From Streptomyces triticisoli (GTDB lineage Bacteria > Actinomycetota > Actinomycetes > Streptomycetales > Streptomycetaceae), in the NCBI RefSeq assembly GCF_003270085.1, contig NZ_QFDQ01000007.1:1-35693 (forward strand): a stretch of 35,693 bases of DNA. The letters are read 5' to 3'. The notes under the pieces were generated by a model. The model was given only the letters and a program-made list of their open reading frames with translations. It did no database searches and was not told the DNA's origin. The position numbers and the translations under genes are program-made. Of this stretch, positions 1 to 6,970 are shown one piece after another. How positions within the stretch are numbered: the first letter of the stretch is position 1; each line of letters begins with the position of its first letter.

Positions 1-809
1 CGAGCGGATCGCCCCCTCGCTGCCCGGTGCCACCTGGTACGAGGTGGGCGGCGGCACCCTGGACGACGCGATCCGGCTGGCCGACGAGATGAAGGCCGGC
101 CACTACGACGCGGTCGTGGGCCTGGGCGGCGGCAAGATCATCGACTGTGCGAAATACTCGGCGGCGCGCATCGGCCTGCCCCTGGTCGCGGTGCCCACGA
201 ACCTCTCGCACGACGGCCTGTGCTCGCCGGTGTCCATCCTGGACAACGACGCGGGCCGCGGCTCGTACGGCGTGCCGAACCCGATCGCGGTCCTCATCGA
301 CCTGGACGTGATCCGGGACGATCGACGGGCTGGCCGCGGCCATGGCCCGCCAGGCGGGCGAGGCCGTGCTGCGGCACCCGGGCGGCTGCGGTGAGGACGG
401 ATTCCTGACCGTGCTCTCCGAAGGGCTCGTGCTGTCGGGAATCGCCATGTCGATCGCCGGCCACACCCGGCCTTCGTCGGGGGCCTGCCATGAGATCAGT
501 CATGCGCTGGACCTGCTGTTCCCCCAGCGTGCCGCGAGTCACGGCGAGCAGGTGGGCCTCGGCGCGGCCTTCGCCATGCACCTGCGGGGTGACCACGAGG
601 GGTCCCTGCTGATGGCCGGTGTCCTGCGTCGGCACGGTCTGCCGGTGGTGGCGGAGGAGATCGGGTTCAGTGACGACGAGTTCGTCCGGGCCGTCGAGTT
701 CGCCCCGGAGACCCGCCCCGGCCGCTACACGATCCTCGAACACCTCGAGTTGTCGCCGACGCGGATCAAGGAGGCGTACTCGGACTACGTCGCGGCGGTC
801 ACCGGATGA
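1..809 (+). pseudogene. Iron-containing alcohol dehydrogenase (glycerol-1-phosphate dehydrogenase-like), decayed 3' part
   Basis: The gene enters from the left edge. Frame 2 reads a nucleotide-binding core (VVGLGGGKIIDCAKY, then AVPTNLSHDG) typical of the EgsA/AraM branch of iron-containing alcohol dehydrogenases, which reduce dihydroxyacetone phosphate to glycerol 1-phosphate. Near position 317 the reading jumps to frame 3, which continues with GLAAAMARQAGEAVL, a metal-binding-type helix (GACHEISHALD) and a second His-containing segment (SHGEQVGLG) to the TGA at 807-809. The family's usual stretch between these two parts (roughly AGIGD...SN..AVADW, which carries a metal-ligand Asp) is absent, so there is an internal deletion of a few dozen codons as well as a frameshift. 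Related genes occur in Streptomyces wall-polymer clusters with TagF-like enzymes (recalled). A sequencing error could explain a frameshift but not the missing block. Confidence 0.8.
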
Positions 810-823
810 GACGGCGGCCCGGT

Positions 824-853
824 TTGACCCCTGACAGGTACGCCCCGTAGCCT
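824..853 (+). promoter_or_regulatory. Probable housekeeping promoter of rplU-rpmA
   Basis: TTGACC (824-829), an 18-nt spacer and TAGCCT (848-853) match the HrdB/sigma-70 consensus. The predicted start, near 860, leaves a leader of about 140 nt before rplU. Confidence 0.6.
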
Positions 854-902
854 TGACCGTCGGCGTGTCCACTGAGCGCGCCACATCCCCGTAAACCTCT
901 TC

Positions 903-929
903 CTCCCGGGCACGGGCCGTGGCCGGGAG
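903..929 (+). promoter_or_regulatory. Hairpin in the rplU leader
   Basis: CTCCCGG (903-909) and CCGGGAG (923-929) form a perfect 7-bp stem around a 13-nt loop, inside the untranslated leader of rplU. Ribosomal protein operons are often controlled by leader RNA structure (an L21 leader is known in Firmicutes), but no specific motif is recognised here. Confidence 0.35.
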
Positions 930-1000
930 AGGTGGCCCGTGTGTGTCGCGGGGCCGCTGGACTGCGGGGGTGCCGTTCCGAGCGAGAGAGTGAGATCCGC

Positions 1001-1321
1001 GTGTACGCCATCGTGCGCAGCGGTGGCCGCCAGCACAAGGTTGCTGTCGGTGACATCGTTGAGGTTGACAAGATTTCCACTGCCAAGGTTGGCGACACGG
1101 TCGAGCTCTCGACCCTGCTCGTTGTCGACGGCGACGCTGTGACCAGCGACCCGTGGGTGCTGGCCGGCATCAAGGTCCAGGCCGAGGTCGTGGACCACCA
1201 CAAGGGCCAGAAGATCGACATTCTGCGCTACAAGAACAAGACCGGCTACCGCCGTCGTCAGGGCCACCGCCAGCAGTACACGGCGATCAAGGTCACTGAG
1301 ATCCCCGCGGCTGCGAAGTAA
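1001..1321 (+). CDS. rplU: 50S ribosomal protein L21
   Basis: A 106-residue protein of normal L21 length. It begins with the family signature [14 protein letters not shown] and ends with the basic segment [15 protein letters not shown], which binds 23S rRNA with L20. The start is GTG 1001 because the homology begins exactly there; the open frame extends further upstream but that part has no L21 character. It is followed after 14 nt by rpmA, the usual L21-L27 pair, under the promoter at 824-853. Confidence 0.97.
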   Translation: MYAIVRSGGRQHKVAVGDIVEVDKISTAKVGDTVELSTLLVVDGDAVTSDPWVLAGIKVQAEVVDHHKGQKIDILRYKNKTGYRRRQGHRQQYTAIKVTEIPAAAK

Positions 1322-1335
1322 GGGACTGAGGAGAC

Positions 1336-1590
1336 ATGGCACACAAGAAGGGCGCATCGTCCACCCGGAACGGTCGCGACTCCAATGCCCAGCGGCTCGG
1401 CGTGAAGCGCTTCGGCGGTCAGGTCGTCAACGCGGGTGAGATCCTGGTCCGCCAGCGCGGCACCCACTTCCACCCGGGCGCCGGCGTCGGCCGGGGCGGC
1501 GACGACACGCTGTTCGCGCTGCAGGCCGGTGCGGTGGAGTTCGGCACCAGCCGCGGCCGCAAGGTCGTGAACATCGTTCCGGTCGCCTGA
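1336..1590 (+). CDS. rpmA: 50S ribosomal protein L27
   Basis: An 84-residue protein with the classic L27 N-terminus [16 protein letters not shown] and the motif [18 protein letters not shown]27 reaches the peptidyl-transferase centre with its N-terminal tail. No cleavable N-terminal extension of the Firmicutes type is present. A good ribosome binding site (GAGGAG) lies 5-10 nt before ATG 1336. It is cotranscribed with rplU and ends just before a terminator. Confidence 0.97.
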   Translation: MAHKKGASSTRNGRDSNAQRLGVKRFGGQVVNAGEILVRQRGTHFHPGAGVGRGGDDTLFALQAGAVEFGTSRGRKVVNIVPVA

Positions 1591-1605
1591 CCGGAAGCTT
1601 TCGCG

Positions 1606-1654
1606 AGGCGGACCTCACTTCCCCGGCGGGAAGGCGGGTCCGCCTTTCGCTTGT
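1606..1654 (+). terminator. Intrinsic terminator after rpmA
   Basis: AGGCGGACC (1606-1614) and GGTCCGCCT (1637-1645) form a perfect 9-bp stem with a 22-nt loop, followed by the T-rich TTTCGCTTGTT. It separates the ribosomal pair from obgE. Confidence 0.75.
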
Positions 1655-1711
1655 TACGCAGTAACCACATCCGTACGTCCGTACGTTTTCGCAGTGCTGG
1701 AGGCACCCCCC

Positions 1712-3148
1712 ATGACTACCTTCGTGGACCGCGTCGAGCTCCATGTCGCCGCGGGTAACGGAGGCCACGGCTGTGCCTCCGTCCATCGTGAGAAGTTCAA
1801 GCCGCTGGGCGGGCCCGACGGCGGCAACGGCGGGCGCGGTGGAGATGTGATCCTCACTGTCGACCAGTCCGTCACCACGCTGCTGGAGTACCACCACTCC
1901 CCGCACCGCAAGGCCACCAACGGCAAGCCCGGCGAGGGTGGCAACCGCAGCGGCAAGGACGGTGCGGACCTGGTCCTGACCGTGCCGGACGGGACCGCTG
2001 TCCTCGACAGGGCGGGCAACGTCCTCGCCGACCTGGTCGGACACGGCACCTCGTACGTCGCCGCCCAGGGTGGCCGCGGCGGCCTCGGTAACGCGGCGCT
2101 GGCCTCCGCCCGGCGCAAGGCGCCCGGCTTCGCGCTGCTGGGGGTACCGGGAGACGTGCAGGACATCGTCCTGGAGCTGAAGACCGTCGCCGATGTGGCC
2201 CTGGTCGGTTACCCGAGTGCCGGCAAGTCCTCCCTCATCTCCGTCCTCTCCGCCGCCAAGCCGAAGATCGCGGACTATCCCTTCACCACCCTCGTCCCGA
2301 ACCTGGGCGTCGTCACCGCCGGCTCCACCGTCTACACCATCGCCGACGTCCCCGGTCTCATTCCGGGGGCCAGCCAGGGCAAGGGCCTCGGCCTCGAATT
2401 CCTCCGGCACGTCGAGCGGTGCAGCGTGCTCGTGCATGTGCTGGACACGGCCACCCTGGAGTCCGACCGCGACCCGGTCTCCGACCTCGACGTCATCGAG
2501 GAGGAACTGCGGCAGTACGGCGGCCTCGACAACCGCCCGCGCATCGTCGTCCTGAACAAGATCGACGTCCCCGACGGCAAGGACCTCGCCGAGATGGTCC
2601 GGCCCGACCTCGAGGCGCGTGGCTACCGCGTCTTCGAGGTCTCGGCGGTGGCGCACACCGGGCTCAAGGAGCTGTCGTACGCGCTGGCCGACCTGGTCGC
2701 GAAGGCGCGCGCCGCGCGGCCGAAGGAGGAGGGGACCCGCATCGTCATCCGGCCGAAGGCGGTCGACGACGCCGGCTTCACCGTCACCCGCGAGGGCGAC
2801 AGTCTCTTCCGCGTGCGGGGCGAGAAGCCCGAACGCTGGGTGCGGCAGACCGACTTCAACAACGACGAGGCCGTCGGCTATCTTGCCGACCGGCTCAACC
2901 GCCTCGGTGTGGAGGAGGAGTTGATGAAGGCCGGCGCCCGGGCCGGTGACGGCGTCGCCATCGGGCCCGAGGACAACGCGGTCGTCTTCGACTGGGAGCC
3001 GTCGGTCATGGCGGGCGCGGAGATGCTGGGGCGCCGCGGCGAGGACCACCGCCTCGAGCAGATCCGCCCGGCCGCCCAGCGCCGCCGCGACCGGCAGGCC
3101 GAACGCGACGAGGCCGGGCACGAGTACGACGGATCCGAACCGTTCTAG
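1712..3148 (+). CDS. obgE: GTPase Obg
   Basis: A 478-residue protein of the actinobacterial Obg type. It has three domains: a glycine-rich Obg fold (residues ~1-160, [10 protein letters not shown]), a G domain (~160-330) and a C-terminal OCT domain. G-domain motifs are GYPSAGKSS (P-loop, ~165), [12 protein letters not shown] (switch I), DVPG (G3), NKID (G4) and SAVAHTG (G5). Obg binds the 50S subunit and links GTP/ppGpp levels to ribosome maturation and, in Streptomyces, to development. ATG 1712 is chosen over an upstream in-frame GTG (1694) because the site CTGGAGG (1697-1703) is correctly spaced and the conserved N-terminus starts at [12 protein letters not shown]. It is separated from rpmA by a terminator, so it probably has its own promoter. 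Confidence 0.97.
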   Translation: MTTFVDRVELHVAAGNGGHGCASVHREKFKPLGGPDGGNGGRGGDVILTVDQSVTTLLEYHHSPHRKATNGKPGEGGNRSGKDGADLVLTVPDGTAVLDRAGNVLADLVGHGTSYVAAQGGRGGLGNAALASARRKAPGFALLGVPGDVQDIVLELKTVADVALVGYPSAGKSSLISVLSAAKPKIADYPFTTLVPNLGVVTAGSTVYTIADVPGLIPGASQGKGLGLEFLRHVERCSVLVHVLDTATLESDRDPVSDLDVIEEELRQYGGLDNRPRIVVLNKIDVPDGKDLAEMVRPDLEARGYRVFEVSAVAHTGLKELSYALADLVAKARAARPKEEGTRIVIRPKAVDDAGFTVTREGDSLFRVRGEKPERWVRQTDFNNDEAVGYLADRLNRLGVEEELMKAGARAGDGVAIGPEDNAVVFDWEPSVMAGAEMLGRRGEDHRLEQIRPAAQRRRDRQAERDEAGHEYDGSEPF

Positions 3149-3172
3149 GAGCTGGTGCTCGCGGACGGTCAT

Positions 3173-3204
3173 GGGTGTGGGCGATGTCGTTGCCGTCCAC
3201 ACCC
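3173..3204 (+). terminator. Hairpin downstream of obgE
   Basis: GGGTGTGG (3173-3180) and CCACACCC (3197-3204) form a perfect 8-bp stem 24 nt after the obgE stop, without a T run. It could terminate obgE, or be an end of the adjacent IS remnant. Confidence 0.35.
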
Positions 3205-3229
3205 GAACGGCATCTGGACCCTCGGCCTG

Positions 3230-3915
3230 GTGGCCGGGAAACATGCGACGAGGGACGCGGCCGGCGGGGGGTCCTTCAGCGCGGTGTGTCCGCGATGGTG
3301 ATCGTAGGTGTGCAGCCAGCCGGGGAAGGCGTCGCGTCGTTTGCTGCTCGTTGCGGTAGGGGCGGGCGTAGGCCCATTCGTCGAGCAGGGTGCGGTTGAA
3401 ACATTCGACCTTGCCATTGCTCTGGGGCCGGTAGGGCCGGGTGCGCTTGTGGGCGATCCCGGCCGCAGTCAGCAGGTCGCGCCAGTCGCATGAGCGGTAG
3501 CAGGAGCCGTTGTCGGTCAGCACCCGCTCGGGGGTGATGGCGGCTTGGGTGAAGAAGGTGTGGGCCTTCTGCCAGAAGGCGGTGGCGGTTTCTTTCCTCG
3601 TCGGTGACGATCTTGCTGTAGGCCAGGCGGGAGTGGTTGTCGACGGCGGTGTGCAGGTAGCTGAAGCCGGCGTCCGAGCATGCTTTGCGGCCTGCTTGCC
3701 GGCCGAGGACCTGAGTCCGCCGCCGTCGGGGAATGTTGCCGAGCTTCTTGATGCCGACGTGGACCAGTTCGCCGGGCTCATCACGACGGGTGGGCCGTGG
3801 CTGGCGAGACCTGGAAGCGTTCGGCTGCCCGGCGCAGGGTCCAGCCGTCCTCGACGATGCAGCGGGCCAGACGCAGACGGTCGGTCCCGGTCAGGGGCGC
3901 ATTACGGTGGGGTAC
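3230..3915 (-). pseudogene. IS481-family transposase, decayed
   Basis: Read from 3915 downwards, the minus strand encodes a helix-turn-helix N-terminus (NAPLTGTDRLRLARC, then GWTLRRAAERFQVS). After a stop and a frame change it continues EPGELVHVGIKKLGNIP, SYLHTAVDNHSRLAY, ITPERVLTDNGSCYRS, RPYRPQSNGKVECFNRTLL and WLHTYDHHRGHTALKD. These are the ordered blocks of an IS481 DDE transposase. The gene is dead: about 90 residues between the HTH and the catalytic domain are missing, at least three frameshifts are needed, the normal start codon is GTA, and the first catalytic Asp (VHVDIKK in relatives) is Gly. The C-terminus fades out near 3230. No clear terminal repeats or target duplication were found. 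Confidence 0.85.
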
Positions 3916-4141
3916 AAGAGCCTTTCCGTCGTGCGGCGTAGTTGTCGCGATCCACACCGAGTCAGAAGGCCCTCACCCTTTTCAAGATCCGGCAGTCGAT
4001 GTTGTGGCCGGCGACCGGGGCGATCAGGCGAATGTTCAGCAATAGAGCCATCTGATAGCTTGAGCGCGAATACGCAGGCTGGAACGGAGGTGCGAGGGAC
4101 TGGTCCGGCCCGACCCGGTCGAGGGCACACCCTCAGACGCG

Positions 4142-4957
4142 ATGCTGCGACTGTACAAGCTCGAGCGTTACAAGGACGATCAGGGAAATCAGATCGTCTA
4201 CGACGGCGAGATCCGTGAGAACAAGATCGATATCCGGTTCAAGGGATCGAACAACACACTCACCATCAGCCCCGAGGCGGATATCAAGGATCTGCTCGTC
4301 ACCTTCTCGGGAGACAACGGGCAGATCGAGATCGGTCCGACCACGAAGAAGCGCGCAGGTCTCCGCTTCGAGCTGCGCTGCGGGCACGAGTCCCGGATCC
4401 GGATCGGCGAGAACGTGGGCTGCGCCGGCCGCACCTTCATCTCCGCCGTCGAAGGTGTGTCGGTGTCGATCGGTGACGACGTGATGTTCGCCAAGAACAT
4501 CGAGGTGCGTGGCGACGATACCCACCCGATCTTCGACGTGCGCACCGAGAAGCGCGTGAACCCGTCCCAGTCGATCGTCGTGGGCGAGCACGTCTGGATC
4601 GCGAAGCACGCGGTCGTGATGGGCGGCGCCGCCATCGGCAACGGCTCGGTGATCGGCTTCCGCTCCATCGTCACCTCGTCCATTCCGAACAACTGCGTCG
4701 CGGTTGGAGCACCGGCGCGCGTGGTGCGGCGGGACATCGCCTGGGAGCGCCCCGAGGTCGTGTCACGCCGCCCGAATGAGCAGTATCCGCGCAAGGGGGA
4801 GAAGACCCCGCAGTACTGGAACCTCACCGATGACGCGGCGATCCCGGAGAAGCCGAGGGTGCGGCCGCGGACCGATACGCGACGGCGGCCGGCCCGGTAC
4901 CTCCCGGCACCGGTGCGGCGGCTGGCCCGGAAACTTCTGTCCTCCCGAAGAGACTGA
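4142..4957 (+). CDS. Left-handed beta-helix acyltransferase
   Basis: A 271-residue protein. Residues ~50-200 are hexapeptide-type repeats (IEIGP, IRIGENVGC, VSIGDDVMFAKNIEV, IVVGEHVWIAKHAVVMGGAAIGNGSVIG), ending in the CoA-pocket signature VAVGAPARVVRRD seen in NodL/LacA-like and capsule O-acetyltransferases. The HP in DDTHPIF fits the catalytic His region. The tail beyond residue 200 is basic and probably disordered. Inference: it acetylates a sugar or polyol in the wall polymer made by the neighbouring genes. ATG 4142 is the only plausible start, but no good ribosome binding site lies at normal distance. The ~220 nt upstream hold no gene. It converges with the SDR gene across a large palindrome. 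Confidence 0.8.
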   Translation: MLRLYKLERYKDDQGNQIVYDGEIRENKIDIRFKGSNNTLTISPEADIKDLLVTFSGDNGQIEIGPTTKKRAGLRFELRCGHESRIRIGENVGCAGRTFISAVEGVSVSIGDDVMFAKNIEVRGDDTHPIFDVRTEKRVNPSQSIVVGEHVWIAKHAVVMGGAAIGNGSVIGFRSIVTSSIPNNCVAVGAPARVVRRDIAWERPEVVSRRPNEQYPRKGEKTPQYWNLTDDAAIPEKPRVRPRTDTRRRPARYLPAPVRRLARKLLSSRRD

Positions 4958-5018
4958 CCAACCGTCAATCACGGCAGCCGTCCCCGCGTCCGCTCTGTTC
5001 CGGACGATGGATGCATCG

Positions 5019-5078
5019 GCCCGGTAGCAGATCACCCGGCACGGACGAAAGTCCGTGCCGGGTGATCTGCTACCGGGC
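5019..5078. terminator. Perfect 28-bp inverted repeat with GAAA loop between convergent genes
   Basis: The left arm (5019-5046) and right arm (5051-5078) are exact reverse complements over 28 bp, separated by GAAA. There is no T tract on either side. Its place between convergent genes fits a bidirectional terminator. Confidence 0.75.
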
Positions 5079-5118
5079 GGTTCCCGTACATACGCTTCGC
5101 CAGCATGAGCATGCTGGA

Positions 5119-5167
5119 GCGCTCCGGCCTGCTGCGGATCGTGGTGAAGTGCGGCAGGCCGGAGCGC
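5119..5167 (-). terminator. 14-bp inverted repeat downstream of the SDR gene
   Basis: Positions 5119-5132 and 5154-5167 are perfect 14-bp reverse complements with a 21-nt loop, 17 nt beyond the stop of the minus-strand operon. A smaller palindrome (CAGCAT-GAGC-ATGCTG, 5101-5116) follows. It probably terminates the operon. Confidence 0.6.
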
Positions 5168-5183
5168 GTCGGCGCGGGGTTTG

Positions 5184-6254
5184 CTAGAGCCCGACGGTCG
5201 ACTCCAGATGGGTCACCATGCGGTTCAGCCCGACTGGCAGGTCGACCACCGGGCGCCAGCCGAGGGCTGCCAGCCGCGCGCTGTCCAGGCCCTGCTTCTT
5301 GGTCAGGCTGTAGGAGCGCGCGTCGGACTCGTTGCTGAATCGCAGCTGGAGCCCACGCTCCGGGCGCACCTCGGTGAACAGCTCCGCCAGACGCCGGATC
5401 GAGACCAAACCGGACGGGTCGGCGATGTTGTAGGCCTGCTGGTCACCGCGGAGCAGCGTATAGAACAGTCCTGCGATGGCGTCAGCCACGTAGGTATAGG
5501 TCCGCACGCCGGAACCGTCGCTGTTGAGCACGATGTCCTTGCCGGCCACCACGTTCGCTGCGAAGTCGGCCTGCACCCGCCCGTCGTCGAGCGCCATCCC
5601 CGGCCCGTAGATGTGACCGAACCTGACGACGCGACAGTCGATGCCGTACTGTGCCTGGTAGCTCGCGCAGATCGTCTCCGCGGCGCGCTTGCCTTCGGCG
5701 TAGCAGGCCCGCGGGTTGAGGATGTCGAAGCCGCCGTAACTCTGCTCGTCGATGAGCTCGGTCTCCGGAGGCTGGGCGCCGTAGACCTCCGCTGAGGACA
5801 TCAGCACGAATCCGCGGCTGGCCTTCGCCACACAAAGGTCGAGCAGGTTGAAGGTGCCCAGCAGATTCGCCTTGATCGTCATGACCGGTTGGCTGCCATG
5901 CAGGGCGGGCCGCGCGGCGCTCGCCCCGTGGATCACGTAGTCGACGGGGCCGGGCAGCTCGAGCGGAGCCGACACGTCCTGGACGATGAGGTGAAAGTCC
6001 GGGCGGTCGAGCACATCCGCGAGCAGACGCCTGGCCTTGTCCTCGTTCCGCACCAGACCGTGCACGGAGATGCCCAACCCGTGCCGATCATTCAGTGCGA
6101 GCAGGGTGTAGACGACGTACGACGGCAACATGCCGCTGGCGCCGGTGACCAGCACGGTGCAGCCGGAAAGCTCACTCCACGGCAGGTCACGGCCGAGGAT
6201 CTCATCGAGGTCGTGCGCCACGACCGGACTGGAGACGGTGGTCACTGAACTCAC
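5184..6254 (-). CDS. Extended short-chain dehydrogenase (NAD-dependent epimerase/dehydratase family)
   Basis: A 356-residue extended SDR. The dinucleotide-binding loop is TGASGML (residues 37-43), the Ser block is LMSSAEVYG and the catalytic pair is in YAEGK (185-189). Such enzymes act on nucleotide sugars (epimerases, 4,6-dehydratases, decarboxylases). Substrate cannot be fixed from sequence. GTG 6254 is chosen because it overlaps the stop of the upstream cytidylyltransferase by 4 nt (GTGA), implying translational coupling; an earlier start at 6302 would overlap that gene by 52 nt. In Haemophilus-type CDP-ribitol synthesis the partner of the cytidylyltransferase is a short SDR that reduces ribulose 5-phosphate. 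This protein is the longer sugar-nucleotide type, so it may make a different precursor. Confidence 0.85.
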   Translation of the reverse strand: MSSVTTVSSPVVAHDLDEILGRDLPWSELSGCTVLVTGASGMLPSYVVYTLLALNDRHGLGISVHGLVRNEDKARRLLADVLDRPDFHLIVQDVSAPLELPGPVDYVIHGASAARPALHGSQPVMTIKANLLGTFNLLDLCVAKASRGFVLMSSAEVYGAQPPETELIDEQSYGGFDILNPRACYAEGKRAAETICASYQAQYGIDCRVVRFGHIYGPGMALDDGRVQADFAANVVAGKDIVLNSDGSGVRTYTYVADAIAGLFYTLLRGDQQAYNIADPSGLVSIRRLAELFTEVRPERGLQLRFSNESDARSYSLTKKQGLDSARLAALGWRPVVDLPVGLNRMVTHLESTVGL

Positions 6255-6967
6255 ATACCTACGATCTGCTGATTCTCGATGATCTCGAAGAACGTCCGGC
6301 ACAGGTAGAAGTCCTCGGCCGTCGTGATCTTTATGTTCGAGCGGGGGCCGACCACCCGGTAGATCTTCTCACCGTACCGGTGCATGAGGGAGCACGAGTC
6401 GATGCTGTCGTGCTCGTCCTCGGCAACCGCCCGGTCGTACAGCGAGAGGATCTGGCCGAGCCGGAAGCTCTGCGGGGCCTGCGCCGCGTAGATGTGGTCG
6501 CGCGGGATCACATCGTCGATGTGATCGTGCTCGCTCGACACCACGGTCTCGTTGAACTTGGTGCAGGTGATGGCGGAGCCGTGCTCCCGGACGGTCTCGA
6601 TGTTGGCGCTGATCAGCTTCGCGTCAATCAGCGGTCGCACGCCGTCGTGAATCAGCACGATGGCGTCCTCGGGGCAGTCCGCGGCGACCGTCTTGAGAGC
6701 GTTGTGCCGCGATTCCTGACCGGTCTTGCCACCGTCGACGACCCACCTGACCTTCTCGATCTCGTACCGCTTGAGCAGTTTCATCAGGTGCTGGCGGTAT
6801 TCGGGGAGGATCGCGATGGCGATGCTGTCGATATCGGGGTGTGCCTCGAAGTGCTCGAGGGTGTGGATGATGATCGGCTTGCCGTGGATCTCCAGGAACT
6901 GCTTCGGGAGAGCGCGGGAGTTCATCCTCGTCCCGATGCCGCCGGCGAAAAGCAACGCAATGTTCAC
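6251..6967 (-). CDS. IspD/TarI-family cytidylyltransferase (ribitol-5-phosphate type likely)
   Basis: A 238-residue nucleotidyltransferase. FAGGIGTRM near the N-terminus and PKQFLEIHGKPIIIHTLE form the CTP site, IHDGVRPLI carries the metal-binding Asp, and the C-terminal NIKITTAEDFYL is the family end motif. GGIGTRM with PKQF, and the neighbouring TarL-like polymerase, favour a TarI-type enzyme (CTP + polyol phosphate to CDP-polyol) over IspD of the MEP pathway. GTG 6967 has GGAGG about 8 nt upstream, within the end of the preceding gene, which stops 3 nt before this start. Its base composition looks somewhat less GC-rich at third positions than flanking core genes (ATT, CTT, TTT codons), consistent with transfer. 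This last point is an impression, not a count. Confidence 0.85.
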   Translation of the reverse strand: MNIALLFAGGIGTRMNSRALPKQFLEIHGKPIIIHTLEHFEAHPDIDSIAIAILPEYRQHLMKLLKRYEIEKVRWVVDGGKTGQESRHNALKTVAADCPEDAIVLIHDGVRPLIDAKLISANIETVREHGSAITCTKFNETVVSSEHDHIDDVIPRDHIYAAQAPQSFRLGQILSLYDRAVAEDEHDSIDSCSLMHRYGEKIYRVVGPRSNIKITTAEDFYLCRTFFEIIENQQIVGM

Positions 6968-6970
6968 AGT

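Noticed and set aside
1427..3784. A 785-codon minus-strand open frame spanning rpmA, obgE and the IS remnant
   Set aside because: Only its first ~200 codons match IS481 transposase; the rest is the antisense shadow of obgE and rpmA.
6251..6967. IspD of the MEP isoprenoid pathway
   Set aside because: GGIGTRM/PKQF and the NIKITTAEDF ending, with a TarL-like neighbour, fit TarI-type enzymes better; the isoprenoid paralogue is expected elsewhere.
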